A DNA stretch of 64,000 nucleotides from Spirosoma telluris. GTDB taxonomy: Bacteria; Bacteroidota; Bacteroidia; Cytophagales; Spirosomataceae. Under the pieces are notes generated by a model, which saw only the letters and a list, made by a program, of their open reading frames with translations, was not told the origin of the DNA and ran no database searches. Positions 31,602 through 41,091 of the stretch are shown here, piece by piece. Made by a program: the position numbers and the translations under genes. Position 1 is the first letter of the stretch. Each line of letters starts with the position of its first letter. Where the stretch lies: assembly GCA_003259005.1 (NCBI GenBank), contig QLII01000001.1:7989001-8053000 (forward strand), written 5' to 3'.

Positions 31602-33336
31602 TCAAATAATCAATCGTACTCCCCCCAATTCTTCAACGCGATATTGAAACCGCTGGCCGGGGGAGCCGATGAACATGAAGTTGGTTGGGATTTGCCATTT
31701 GTTAGATAATTCCTGGATTAACTCGGGGCCAAAATTGCCCTTGATGCGCTCGTACGTAACATCAATTTCAGGATAGGCACGGTCGAGCGTTTCGATGTCG
31801 CGGTGTAGATTTTCGGCCGCTTTGAACTGCTCATTTTCAACCGTTACGATGCGCAGCCGATTGGTTTCTTCATTTTGCTGAATGTAAATCATAACCCGAT
31901 TAAGCGAGGCAATATCATCGCCTTTCGAAAAGAAGACAAACTCCTGTCCGTTAATTTCCTCGATGGTCTCATTGGTCCAGATGGTAAATCGTTCAATGCC
32001 CCGTTTAAGTGGTTTGAAAAAGTAAAGAATAACCGATAACAGACCAGTCAGAATCAACGACCGATCCATCATCATCAGGGCAATCAAAAACGTAGGGATA
32101 AAGTACTCAAAAAAGACCCAGACGTATTTTGGATTCAGCATTATGTTGCCCCAAAGTGCCAGACTTACCGCAAGGAGGGCTAGCAGAACCGAGCTAGTAG
32201 GAGCTTTTTCAGGACGGGGTAAGCGTTTTCGGTGAAGTTTGAGCAGTAGATTGCCAATGCCAAACAGACCCATCACCGACAGGAATGAAATGGTATATAC
32301 CCCCGCCAGAGCCTGAAGATTTCCGCTCGTACTGAACAGAATAGCCACGCAAAGCAGAAAAAACAGGAGTAGGATATAGTACGGTGCCTGTCGGCCATTT
32401 TCTTTTAGAAAAAACTGCGGAAAAATTCGGTCCAGCGTCATTCGTTTCATCAGGCCGCTCACGCCCACAAACGAAGTCAGCACGGCCCACTCAATACCAG
32501 CACCGCATCAAACGATACCAGCCACGCTAGCCATTGACCACCCGAACGATCACCCATAAACGCCAGTAACGAGGCTTCATGGTTGTTTACCTCGCCAATG
32601 GGCATAATGCTCAGGGCCAGCAGCGCAATCAGGGGGTTAAATACCGTCACGATAATCCACATATTGCGGAGTGTCTTGGGGAATATGCCTTTGCCCTGCT
32701 CTTCGACGTAGTTGGCCGAGCTTTCGAAACCCGAAATCCCCAGCATCGCGGCTGCAAAGCCCGCAAAAAGCTGAAACGTAACACTATGCTCGGATTTCGT
32801 AGCGAAATTGACCGAAAACTGACTCAGCCCATGCGTGAGCACATACCAGCCACAAACCACGCACAGCACAACCAGCGTGGCTAAATGGATAATAAAAATG
32901 ACGATAGCCGCTTTCGACGATTCTTTAAGCCCGAGTAAATTGAGTAGAAAAAACAGCAGCAATAACCCTACCGTACCCAACATTATGGGGATGGAGGGCG
33001 AAAAGGAAACGGCATAATGAATGGCTTCATTGGCCGAAATCACACTCGTGGCTACGTACGAAAGTATGGTGAGGCAGGCCGCCAGCGATGCCGCCGACTT
33101 GTTGGCCGAGTTGAGCAGTACATTATAAGCACCCCATTGAGCGGTAATGCCCCAACCACCTCACCATAAATCTTCCGAAACAGAAACAACGTGCCACCCA
33201 CCAATAGTAAGGAAATCCAGGCGTATTGACCGGCATATAAAATACTCAGTGCCGACACGTAGAGGCACGAAGAACTAATGTCGTTGCCACAAATGGCCGT
33301 GGCGGGCAATTCACTGAGTTTGGTATGGGTGGTCAT
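31602..33336 (-). CDS. APC-family permease with cytoplasmic C-terminal domain, two frameshifts
   Basis: About 578 aa, seen as three overlapping frames. About 12 membrane segments span residues 15-440, with the APC-type start ELPATAICGNDISSSCLYV and GFAAAMLGISGFESSANYVEE in the middle. The last 130 aa form a soluble domain that resembles a universal-stress-type tail (RVMIYIQQNEETNRLRIVTV). One added G at about 33137-33141 restores ALPLNGGAYNVLLNSANKSA, and one at about 32487-32491 restores VLVLSGAVLTSFVGV. It probably transports amino acids or polyamines; substrate not predictable. 41 bp downstream of the MscS gene on the same strand. Confidence 0.88.
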
Positions 33337-33376
33337 TACGAACGTAGGCTAGTATCGGATTGAAGGTAAAGTAATA

Positions 33377-34246
33377 CTAGACACGTTCATACTTTTTGGG
33401 TCTTGTGGTGGTCAATTCATTGCGGAACCAGACTTCCTGTTGCGGGAAGGGTATCGTAATATTGTTCAGACGGAACAAATCATCGATCCGAAAACGCAGG
33501 TCGCTTTTGACCATTTCTATTCGCAGAAACTCCATGCTGTAAAAAAACAACTTGAAATCCAGCGAGGAGGAACCAAATTCGCGAAACTGAACCGTTGGTT
33601 CCGGGCATTTCAAAATTTTACGATGTTCTTTAGCTGCTTTGAGAAGCAGATCTTTCACCAGAGACAAATCGCTCCCGTAGGCGACTCCCACATCGACATG
33701 GAAACGCGTCGGTCGGTCATTGTGCGACCAGTTGATGACCGTATCCTCGACTAGTCTGGAGTTGGGTACAATCTTGACGATTTCGTCACGGGTTTCGACC
33801 GTTGAGGTACGCAGACCAATTTCCTTGACCATCACAATGGTATCGTCAATCACCACCATGTCATCGACCTTAACCGTTCCTTCGATCAAGAGAATAATAC
33901 CCGAAAAAAGGTCTTTGAACGTTTGCTGCAATCCTAACCCAATCCCAACCAGCAAGGCTGCCGCTCCTGCCAGTACGACCGATAATTGAATGCCAAGTGT
34001 CTGTAGGGCAAGCACAATGGTGACCGGATACACAATGTATTTAATCAGTTGCGTGACCGCGTACTGATGACCAGCCGCTACGTTTTGACGCCTGAAAAAA
34101 AACTTCAAGACGTAATGCTTTACTACGTACATGAACGCCCAGGCTAGCAACACGACGAAGACTGATAAACACACATCGGCGACCGTCAGGGTAAATGTTT
34201 TGAGGTGAATCAGTTCAAAATCCAGGAAATCACGTAAACGTTTCAT
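33377..34246 (-). CDS. MscS-family mechanosensitive channel
   Basis: About 289 aa from ATG 34246 (MKRLRDFLDF), preferred over a longer frame to 34336 that overlaps the upstream stress gene. Three or four membrane helices, the pore-lining third helix rich in Ala/Gly (AGAAALLVGIGLGLQQTFKDLFSG), then the beta-domain VDDMVVIDDTIVMVKEIGLRTS. These channels open under membrane tension and release solutes on hypo-osmotic shock, which complements trehalose accumulation. It follows the second universal stress gene on the same strand with a short gap. Confidence 0.92.
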   Translation of the reverse strand: MKRLRDFLDFELIHLKTFTLTVADVCLSVFVVLLAWAFMYVVKHYVLKFFFRRQNVAAGHQYAVTQLIKYIVYPVTIVLALQTLGIQLSVVLAGAAALLVGIGLGLQQTFKDLFSGIILLIEGTVKVDDMVVIDDTIVMVKEIGLRTSTVETRDEIVKIVPNSRLVEDTVINWSHNDRPTRFHVDVGVAYGSDLSLVKDLLLKAAKEHRKILKCPEPTVQFREFGSSSLDFKLFFYSMEFLRIEMVKSDLRFRIDDLFRLNNITIPFPQQEVWFRNELTTTRPKKYERV

Positions 34247-34284
34247 CGATAGTGTAGTTTGGTTTAATGAAATGGAACGATAGA

Positions 34285-35202
34285 TTAGACAGTTTTTGAA
34301 AATTGGGTTACCAAGGTCTCTTTTACAGGATGGCAATTCTCCAAAACGGCAGTTTGGGGTTTAATTGATAAAACAGGAATAGTAGCGCGACTGATAATCT
34401 GTTTGAAAAAAGGCCCCGTAAACAATTGACGGACGTTGGCAGCACTATCTGCTGTTATGATTATGAGATCTGCTTTCTGTTCTTCGGCCTGTTGCAAAAC
34501 GGTGTTAACAGCTGAATCCGTTTCTGAAAGTAACATGTCCGTTTCAATGGAATCCTCCATAGTCCACTTCTTGAGTAGGGCCAGCTTCCCATTAAGCACT
34601 TTGCCTTCCTCATGGTCATGCTGATTATGCAGACCCAATATGGTCAGGTGTGCGTTATTTTGTCGGACAATTGTTCGGGCAAAATCATATTTAGTCTCTA
34701 CTCCCTGTACGGTTCGGAGTGGAAAAAGTATTTGATGAAAATCTCTCACGCTGGCATGTTCTGGGACAGTCATCACCGAGCAAGGCGCATGTTTAATGAC
34801 ATAATAAGCCTCTGAGCCAATCATGTATTGCAGGAGGCCGGAGGTGCCGGGCTTACTCATCACGATCAGATCAGCCTTAAGATCGGTAGCCGCATCGACA
34901 ATACGGACTGCCAATCCACCTGTCCGGCATTCGACGGTATAGGAAAAGGCCTGATCGCTCAGCGTGGCACTTGCCCATTGTTGTAGTCGCTGGGTATCGG
35001 TTTTAATCGCTTCTTCCCTAGGCACAGAAACTGCCAGTCCATCGACGGGTATAAATGCATATTGCTCAGGGTTAATCACGTGTAACAACCTGATTTCAGC
35101 TTTGTGTCGCTGGCTCATGGCAATAACCAGATTGATGATTTCCAGAGATAAATTGTCCGGATCAACGGGAACCAGAATTCGATTTATGGTTGGGGTTTTC
35201 AT
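34285..35202 (-). CDS. Universal stress protein, tandem UspA domains (second copy)
   Basis: 305 aa, two Usp domains: residues about 5-145 (INRILVPVDPDNLS ... CSVMTVP) and about 150-290 (FHQILFPLRTVQGVETKYDFA ... TIPVLSIKP). Paralogue of the stress protein at 9299-10222 and of the remnant at 36873-37125. It is followed by the MscS and APC genes. A hairpin (35315-35338) separates it from the upstream coiled-coil gene, and no phased array lies directly before it, so any regulon control would be by read-through from array G. Confidence 0.93.
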   Translation of the reverse strand: MKTPTINRILVPVDPDNLSLEIINLVIAMSQRHKAEIRLLHVINPEQYAFIPVDGLAVSVPREEAIKTDTQRLQQWASATLSDQAFSYTVECRTGGLAVRIVDAATDLKADLIVMSKPGTSGLLQYMIGSEAYYVIKHAPCSVMTVPEHASVRDFHQILFPLRTVQGVETKYDFARTIVRQNNAHLTILGLHNQHDHEEGKVLNGKLALLKKWTMEDSIETDMLLSETDSAVNTVLQQAEEQKADLIIITADSAANVRQLFTGPFFKQIISRATIPVLSIKPQTAVLENCHPVKETLVTQFSKTV

Positions 35203-35314
35203 AGGTATACAGGTTTAGGTGAAACAGGATTAAGGTAGGGCACATGGTTCCATTCAGGCAGAGTAGCGAATTCTTTCGCTTCCCTACCCGAATTTCACGT
35301 AGTTTCTCAAGGAC

Positions 35315-35338
35315 GCCCATGATCTAAAAATCATGGGC
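35315..35338. terminator. Hairpin between coiled-coil gene and universal stress gene
   Basis: GCCCATGAT and ATCATGGGC form a perfect 9-bp stem around a 6-nt loop, about 47 bp after the coiled-coil gene stop (reading the minus strand). T-poor downstream, so termination may be partial. Confidence 0.6.
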
Positions 35339-35384
35339 TAATTGAAAATTAGGGTGGGGCCATCTGTTTATTGTACTTTTCTTC

Positions 35385-36296
35385 TTAAAAGAACCAGAAG
35401 CTATTTCGGAGGCCAAATTCGGTGGAACCCAGGTAGCTATCTTTGGTGTAGGCTTTGACTATATAAAAGCCGGGTTCTACTTTACGGGCAGGCTCATAGT
35501 CGATGGTAACCTGTTGTGGATTATTCGAGAAATCGACGGTTTTGACGGCATGAACCGGAATCTGAAGGGCTGACCCGCCCACCTTAATCGTTTCGGTACG
35601 CATCGTTCCGTCGACCGGATTGTTTTTCAGATCGCTGATACTCAGGCAAATCGTCTCGTTACCGTCGATTTTCCAGAGAGCAGGCAGGGTGAAGGAAATC
35701 TGAAGATTCTTGGTCTTTTTCGCTTTGGCGGTCAGTTTGTCATTTGGTTTCCGAACATCCACCCGGAAATTATCGACCGTAACAAGTGCCTTCATAGCAG
35801 CTAGTTCGGTGCCGAGAGCATTGATTTTGCCCTCTAAGGCCGTCGTGTTATTCTTCAGGTTGGTGTTGTCAGCCAATGATTGCTGGTTTTGATCCTTTGC
35901 CTGCGTTAGCTCAGCTTGCAAAGCAGTACGAACGCCTTCTAACTGGGCAATCTGTGTATTCAGTTGGGAAACACTGGTTGCATTTTGGTGACGAATCTTA
36001 CTGAGCAGATTGTCCTTACTCCGGAGTTTGTTCTGCACGGATTCGACGCGCTCTTCCAACTGGTCGTTTTGCGTAGTGGCCTCAGCGAGCTGGGCGTTCA
36101 GGTCATTGCTGATTTGTTTGATGTTACGCTCAAGATCAAATTTTACCGATAGGAGCGAATCGGCTTTCAGTTCTGTTTTATTTTTCTCCTTAATCAAATT
36201 GCCACTTTTGTTCCAGTAGTAGATACTACTACCCAATAAAAGCGCGGCTAATACCGAAAGCCAGATGGCGGCTGTGTTTGTCTGTTTATAGTCCAT
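35385..36296 (-). CDS. Coiled-coil inner-membrane protein, paralogue of the protein at 12234-13151
   Basis: About 303 aa from ATG 36296 (MDYKQTNTAAIW); the longer frame to 36353 would run into array G. One membrane helix (residues 10-25), a coiled coil at about 30-165 (LKADSLLSVKFDLERNIKQI and following), then a beta-rich domain ending KDSYLGSTEFGLRNSFWFF. Shares architecture and end motif with the other paralogue. Function unknown; a periplasm-spanning or envelope-sensing role is only a guess. Controlled by four-copy array G. Confidence 0.85.
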   Translation of the reverse strand: MDYKQTNTAAIWLSVLAALLLGSSIYYWNKSGNLIKEKNKTELKADSLLSVKFDLERNIKQISNDLNAQLAEATTQNDQLEERVESVQNKLRSKDNLLSKIRHQNATSVSQLNTQIAQLEGVRTALQAELTQAKDQNQQSLADNTNLKNNTTALEGKINALGTELAAMKALVTVDNFRVDVRKPNDKLTAKAKKTKNLQISFTLPALWKIDGNETICLSISDLKNNPVDGTMRTETIKVGGSALQIPVHAVKTVDFSNNPQQVTIDYEPARKVEPGFYIVKAYTKDSYLGSTEFGLRNSFWFF

Positions 36297-36336
36297 GATA
36301 GTATAATTTTTATGTAAAACATAACTATTTGTACTA

Positions 36337-36393
36337 TAAATGTATCCAGACAACCTTAAGGACTGCTTAACGATTAATTAGAAAATGCTTAGT
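36337..36393 (-). promoter_or_regulatory. Phased CTTAGA array G and -7 element
   Basis: CTTAAG (36355), CTTAAC (36366), ATTAGA (36377) and CTTAGT (36388) at exact 11-bp steps; TACATTTA on the minus strand (36337-36344) 10 bp beyond. The coiled-coil gene starts 41 bp further at 36296. Confidence 0.78.
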
Positions 36394-36474
36394 GAGGCTT
36401 CGTTTATCTAGTTGAATTTGGGTTTTGTAATAGGCTAAACGGGAGACGTGTTTTACTGGTCGGTTCCCTCAGCT

Positions 36475-36798
36475 TCACTTCCTGAGCTTCCCAAACCAGC
36501 CCCACTCTTCTAGTCGGGCTAAAAAGACGTTAACCAGTAACCGTTTCCTGCCTGGGCTTGCTCTGTCCAGTAAAGGTTTAATCAGGAGTGGATTAGCCAA
36601 CACATAAACCTGATAGGGGTCACCGATTTGGCCGAACTCCTTCGGTTCTAATCGGTAGGGTAAGCCGTATATAAACTTGGGGGCTTCTTGGTCCAGTGGT
36701 CTGAGCCTAATTGACGGACGTTTTGGCGGGATGGGTCGTCGTACAGGTAAAATCGAATAAGATAGTTCATCGTGCCTGTGGAATAGTAGTAAAGCCAT
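36475..36798 (-). CDS. Hypothetical protein, basic and Pro-rich
   Basis: 107 aa, no signal peptide, rich in Arg and Pro in the first half (PVRRPIPPKRPSIRLRPL) and ending in a WGWFGKLRK tail. Unrecognised. A poor CTTAGA-like pair lies 45-55 bp upstream (36841, 36850), but spacing is not 11 bp. Real-gene status moderate because the region next to it contains a decayed universal stress gene. Confidence 0.45.
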   Translation of the reverse strand: MALLLFHRHDELSYSILPVRRPIPPKRPSIRLRPLDQEAPKFIYGLPYRLEPKEFGQIGDPYQVYVLANPLLIKPLLDRASPGRKRLLVNVFLARLEEWGWFGKLRK

Positions 36799-36872
36799 TA
36801 ATTGCCGATAAGGCCGATTAGGCCGATTAGTTACAACTTGCTTAGACTAATTAGACAACGGAGCCAGTCATG

Positions 36873-37125
36873 TCTTTCTGAGTATTGAGGGCGGTCGAGT
36901 AGACCAAGAACAGACACATGAGCGTTATTTCTGCGACTGATTGTTCGGGCAAGGTCGTATTTGTCGATAGCGCCCGGAATGGGCCGAACCGGAAAGATTA
37001 TTTCCTTAAAATTGGTTCATTTTTTGTTGTTGGGAACCGTCAATACAGGGCAAAAGGCTGCCTTAACAACCCGGTACGCTTCCAGACCCATGAAATACGA
37101 ACGTATGCCAGACGGTATAATACCC
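36873..37125 (-). pseudogene. Remnant of a third universal stress gene
   Basis: The minus strand encodes MGLEAYRVVKAAFCPVLTVP, an in-frame stop, then EIIFPVRPIPGAIDKYDLA and RTISRRNNAHVSVLGLL. This matches the end of domain 1 and the start of domain 2 of the intact stress proteins (for example CPVLTVP and ILFPVRPIPGALDKYEFA at 9299-10222). The flanking parts of the gene are missing and there is a stop inside. A decayed duplicate. Confidence 0.75.
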
Positions 37126-37166
37126 GATTAGAATTTGATAAGAAAGTCCAGCTTATTCCTAACTAA

Positions 37167-38917
37167 TTATGTCTGTGCTTTATAAACTACGATCGATTCG
37201 GGCTGTAGAATAAGTGTATCCTCATCTGATAGAAAGTTTAGGGAAGCCCCAGGACCGCTCCAAAGAGGGTCTGCCGAATCGAGTAACTTCTGCCAGTTTT
37301 TTCCCAGAGACGGTAACGTAATCGGCTGATCGTCCCTCGAAAAGTTCATTAGGCACAGTACGTGATTATCTCGACACCATCGGTGAAGAATCATCGTCTG
37401 CTGGTCTTTTCGGTGATTGATTTCTACCTGCTTCGGGTTCAGGTGATACAGCGCGGGTTGTGTCCTGCGGAGAGTGGTTAGCGCCTGATAATAGTGGTAA
37501 AGTGTTTTGTTGGGAACCTGATTTAGTAGTTCCCACGCCAGAGGCTTATTATCGGTTAACAGAGCCGCTTTATCCGTGACATGAGCAGTTGAAAAGGGGC
37601 TGGTTGGTATCGTCTCTAAAAAAGGGTTTGTTGCACCCCATTCTTCGCCCATAAATAAGGTAGGAATATAAGGGCTCACCATTATGGAACCGGCCGTTAG
37701 TTTTAGCAATTCAAGGCTAAGGACCTGTTCGTCTTCTTCAGGCAATATGTAATTTTCCCTCTGCTTATAGTTTTGGAATACCATTAGCAAGGGAGCATCG
37801 GGCGTAGTTGTTGTCTCTCGATCAAACAGTTCCTGAAGAATTGATGAAAACTGAGCATTATACACATAATCCTCCCGGTAGGTTTTCGTCTGATGACCAC
37901 CGTTCTTATCGGTAAGGTAGTAGCTTCTGCAATCATCGTCAGTCATTGCTGTCTGAACAGAACCAACTTCCAGGCCAGTTGGGCTATACATGGGAATTTC
38001 GGTCAGATCCTGCTCAACAAGCAGATAATACTGACGACCGGTTAAGACACTCAATTTATCGGCGTGTTCACGGATTTCCTGTAGCAAACTCTCGAAGTCA
38101 CTTGACATATAATCCGTATCCAGACGAAGCGCGTCGGCATGAAAATCACGGAACCACATCAGGGCATTTTCAATCAGGTAACGCCGATACGCTTCCCGCT
38201 GACGCTCATTCAATTGTAACGTCTTAATTGGATTGGCAGCTTGTTTACGCGGTAGATAGGTTTCAAAACCCCGATTACTGGTTGTTGGCTGATCAATTGG
38301 ATTTGGGACAATATCCAGAATGACCGCTATGCCCTCATAATGGCAGGCATTGATCAGGTGTTGTAACTGGGTTGCCCCCCGTAAGAAGATTGAACTGCAT
38401 AGATAAAGGATTCCTTATAGTGCTGTTCTTTTGAATCAGGAAATGGAGCAACAGGTCTGATAACGAGGGCGTTGATGCCTAATTTTTTCAAATGGCCGAG
38501 TTTGCTACTAATAGCCTGTAGCGTGCCTTCGGGCGTAAACGTGTGGATGTCGAGTTCATAGATAATGTACTCATCGAGGGGCGGGTTAATCCAGCAGGAG
38601 TCTTCCCAGTAGAATTTGCCTGTATCTACTGCCTGAGAAGGGCCATATACACCCTCAGGCTGCGCCAGGGATGCTGGATCTGCACATTCCTTCTCATCGT
38701 CGAGCACAAACGTATACGTATCTCCGGGTTTGATCAGGTCAGTTTCCAGATTCCAGTAGCCTGAATTATCGTTTGTTAACGGAAGGTGTACAGGCTGGTC
38801 ATGAATAGCTATCGCTACCTGTTTGGCCTGAGGGGCCCAGAGAACCACGTTCGCTTGTTGTTCTCTGAGAAAGGTAATGCCAAGGGTTCGTCTGGTTATA
38901 TCGAGGTGATTCATCAT
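37167..38917 (-). CDS. TreZ-like (maltooligosyltrehalose trehalohydrolase family) protein with degraded catalytic motifs, frameshifted
   Basis: About 583 aa from ATG 38917. The N-terminal carbohydrate-binding domain, GVYGPSQAVD, LDEYIIYELDIHTFTPEGTLQ and the C-terminal IPTLFMGEEWGATNPF place it near TreZ (GH13). Adding one base to the C run at 38377-38382 (plus strand) joins the frames through QSSYGGATQLQHLINACH. The nucleophile region ADALRLD and acid Glu in YLLVEQDL are kept. However, region I reads LDIVPNPID (no NH), and region IV reads FQNYKQRENY where active enzymes have NHDQ, so the transition-state Asp is lost. It may have another function or bind sugar without cleaving it. 22 bp after a tiny membrane protein gene, likely one operon under array I. 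Confidence 0.82.
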
Positions 38918-38939
38918 AGGGTTTATAAGTAGGTTAGGG

Positions 38940-39071
38940 CTAAGGCACCAGAAATTCCCGAACATTAATTCGTTTTTGAATCATCTGGGCTAGCTTCCAG
39001 ACTTGATAACCAGAAAGCAAAAGGGCTACAGCTGAGAGGGCAATGAGCGATCCTGTAAGACGAGTTATCAT
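38940..39071 (-). CDS. 43-aa single-span membrane protein under array I
   Basis: MITRLTGSLIALSAVALLLS begins a single membrane helix, then a basic tail (MIQKRINVREFLVP). Start ATG 39071, stop TAG at 38940-38942, with GGAAG 5 bp before the start as a plausible ribosome site. It is the first ORF after array I and is followed 22 bp later by the TreZ-like gene. Unrecognised. Confidence 0.6.
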   Translation of the reverse strand: MITRLTGSLIALSAVALLLSGYQVWKLAQMIQKRINVREFLVP

Positions 39072-39106
39072 GTTACTTCCGTTGCGTAGTTTATGGTTGA
39101 TGGTAA

Positions 39107-39164
39107 CCAAAGTACGCCAGGCCGACTTAGAATAGGCTTAAGCAGATCTTAGAAAATCCTTAGA
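39107..39164 (-). promoter_or_regulatory. Phased CTTAGA array I and -7 element
   Basis: CTTAGA (39126), CTTAAG (39137), CTTAGA (39148), CTTAGA (39159), exact 11-bp steps. On the minus strand TACTTTGG (39107-39114) lies 11 bp further, then the tiny membrane protein start at 39071. Nearly the same sequence as arrays F1 and J, including spacer bases. Confidence 0.87.
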
Positions 39165-39190
39165 GAAGTAAGTAGATGCATGGAATTCAC

Positions 39191-40114
39191 TTAATCCGAA
39201 ATAACCAGAGGCTGATTGGCTAATTGCTGCTTTTGCCGGGCTACTTCAACGGGGCTACCAAATAGGTAGAACCATTTACGACGGAAACCCTTCGCCCGTT
39301 TCACATCGTGGATAATGTCCTTCAACTCATGGAAGTTGATGTGAAATGGATTGGCCTTCTGATCAATGTTCGTCGTAATTCCATAGATGGGGCGCTCTTC
39401 TTCGGGCTGGTAGGTTCCAAACAGGCGATCCCAGAATATGAAGGTTGCCCCGAAATTTTTATCGATGTATTTCTCCTGCGATCCATGATGAACGCGGTGA
39501 TTAGAGGGGGTAGCAAATACAAACTCGACCCAGCGCGGCATTTTTTTAATGTATTCGGTATGAACCCAGAATTGAAATAATACCGCTAGTTGATTGGTCG
39601 TAAAGAAAATAATCGGATGAAAGCCAATTAGGCCCACCGGCAGGAAAAAAATGGTTTTGAGGTATTGAATCCAGCTCAGCCGGAACGAAACGCTCAGATT
39701 ATAGTGCTCGCCTGAGTGGTGAACAACGTGGGTTGCCCACCAGAATCGTTGTTCATGTGAAATTCGGTGCGCCCAGTAACTAAAGAAATCGAAGATGATG
39801 TAGCAGGGGATCAACGTCCACCACTGCAGCGCCATACGCCAGGGCAACTGATTATACAGCCACACAAGCCCATAAAGCAATCCTAGTTTGATAACAAGAC
39901 CAATTACCACCGATCCTAGCCCAACCAGTACAGAGCCCACAGTCTCCCATTTTTCGTAGAACGGATTTTCCTGAACATACGTAACGACCATTTCAATGGC
40001 GGTCAGTAGAAACATAATGGGAGCAGCCCATAAAATGAGGTTAGGGGCTCCTTGTTCAATCATCCAGATATGGTCGATTGAAATTGGGGCAGCACCAACT
40101 AGCGATTCACCCAT
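39191..40114 (-). CDS. Fatty acid hydroxylase / sterol desaturase superfamily membrane enzyme
   Basis: 307 aa with four or five membrane helices and the three histidine clusters that bind the di-iron centre: HRISHE, HVVHHSGEH and NHRVHHG. It oxidises lipid or carotenoid-like substrates at the membrane; substrate unknown. The last few codons lie 27 bp above array I, so it is upstream of, not controlled by, that array. Its own upstream region (40115-40215) contains a hairpin but no phased array. Confidence 0.92.
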   Translation of the reverse strand: MGESLVGAAPISIDHIWMIEQGAPNLILWAAPIMFLLTAIEMVVTYVQENPFYEKWETVGSVLVGLGSVVIGLVIKLGLLYGLVWLYNQLPWRMALQWWTLIPCYIIFDFFSYWAHRISHEQRFWWATHVVHHSGEHYNLSVSFRLSWIQYLKTIFFLPVGLIGFHPIIFFTTNQLAVLFQFWVHTEYIKKMPRWVEFVFATPSNHRVHHGSQEKYIDKNFGATFIFWDRLFGTYQPEEERPIYGITTNIDQKANPFHINFHELKDIIHDVKRAKGFRRKWFYLFGSPVEVARQKQQLANQPLVISD

Positions 40115-40150
40115 GGTAAAGAAAGTTTATTTTTTCGTTGAGTAGTATAT

Positions 40151-40171
40151 AGAAACGGTTAAGCCGTTTCT
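40151..40171. terminator. Hairpin between hypothetical gene and hydroxylase gene
   Basis: AGAAACGG and CCGTTTCT form a perfect 8-bp stem with a 5-nt loop, 45 bp after the 40216-40479 gene on the minus strand and 37 bp before the hydroxylase start. Followed on the minus strand by ATATACTACTCAACG, no T run. Confidence 0.5.
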
Positions 40172-40215
40172 GATCCATCAGATTACCCTGCTCTTTTGGG
40201 GATTCCTGTCGATAG

Positions 40216-40479
40216 TTAAGTCATTTGCTCTTGCCTGAGCGGCTCAAAATGGTGCGGGTTTATAAAGACCAGTGTATGATCTGCCAGGCGGACCTGTTGC
40301 CAGGCTGGGCCACTCCCAAAAAGATCATCATGGAACCAGACCGTTTCTCCTTTTTGGATCTGGCCTCTGTACGACTGGGTTGGGTCGGCGGGATCGCTAA
40401 CCCAATCCGTATTCTGGATAGCCCGATTAGGTCGATTAAATCCGCTAATGGCCAATGAAGAATGACATTTTGGCTGCAT
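40216..40479 (-). CDS. Hypothetical small protein
   Basis: 87 aa, no signal peptide. TVWFHDDLFGSGPAWQQVRLADHTLVFINPHHFEPL gives it a mixed, globular appearance, but I cannot name a family. Start codon uncertain: M1 at 40479 is the only ATG near the 5' end. Located 116 bp after the coiled-coil lipoprotein gene on the same strand. Confidence 0.5.
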   Translation of the reverse strand: MQPKCHSSLAISGFNRPNRAIQNTDWVSDPADPTQSYRGQIQKGETVWFHDDLFGSGPAWQQVRLADHTLVFINPHHFEPLRQEQMT

Positions 40480-40594
40480 AACTTGTTGGAGTTTTACGAT
40501 TTAAATTGCCCAAATGGTTTTAAAGAGAGTTATCTGGAAATCGTAAATTGTCGAATGAGAAAACCATTGAGTTGTCGCTGAATCTGGGCTTGTT

Positions 40595-41062
40595 TTACTG
40601 GTTTTTTAATTGCTCTCCTGCATCTTCGAATGAATTGCCCAGGGTACGCCCCGCCTTCTTAAAGTCTGCTTTTATTTCCTGCCAGGCATCTTCTGTTGCG
40701 TTTTTGGCGATGTCAATGTCTTTTGCCAGATCCCGATGTTCATTATCTAAATCGGCCAATTGCCGTTTAAGCGCGGAACTGGTTTTAGCGCTCTGGCCCT
40801 TTATTTTAGCTTTTAGTTGCTCGATTTCCTGATCAAGTTCTTCCTGCTGGTGCTCCAGGTCGGCAACGACTTCATCGCGCTCCTGTTGGAAATCAGCCGC
40901 TGTCTGTTGGGCATCTGTTTCAACAGAATCGCCTGTTTGCTCCAGGGCATTTTCCGTTTTGGATTGATCGGAGTGGCTGTTGCAGGCTTGAAAGGAAACA
41001 AGGGTGAGTGCCATGAGTACGTTGGCAACCCACCGTTTGGTTGATTTTTGGTTCAGTTTCAT
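40595..41062 (-). CDS. Coiled-coil lipoprotein
   Basis: About 155 aa from ATG 41062 (MKLNQKSTKRW). Lipoprotein signal with FQAC lipobox near residue 28; the mature part is a charged coiled coil (ERDEVVADLEHQQEELDQEI and following) with a KADFKKAGRTLGNSFEDAGEQ tail. Envelope location, possibly a membrane-peptidoglycan linker or stress lipoprotein (inference). Controlled by array J. Confidence 0.82.
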   Translation of the reverse strand: MKLNQKSTKRWVANVLMALTLVSFQACNSHSDQSKTENALEQTGDSVETDAQQTAADFQQERDEVVADLEHQQEELDQEIEQLKAKIKGQSAKTSSALKRQLADLDNEHRDLAKDIDIAKNATEDAWQEIKADFKKAGRTLGNSFEDAGEQLKNQ

Positions 41063-41091
41063 ACTGTCGGGATAATTACTATAATCACGAC

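Noticed and set aside
36826..36855. CTTAGA and ATTAGA before the hypothetical gene at 36475-36798, resembling another phased array
   Set aside because: The two copies are 9 bp apart, other registers do not match and no -7 element follows at 9-12 bp. Not counted among the ten arrays.
36918..37166. Plus-strand open frame of 82 codons
   Set aside because: It is the reverse strand of the decayed universal stress gene; its protein resembles nothing, whereas the minus strand shows clear Usp motifs.
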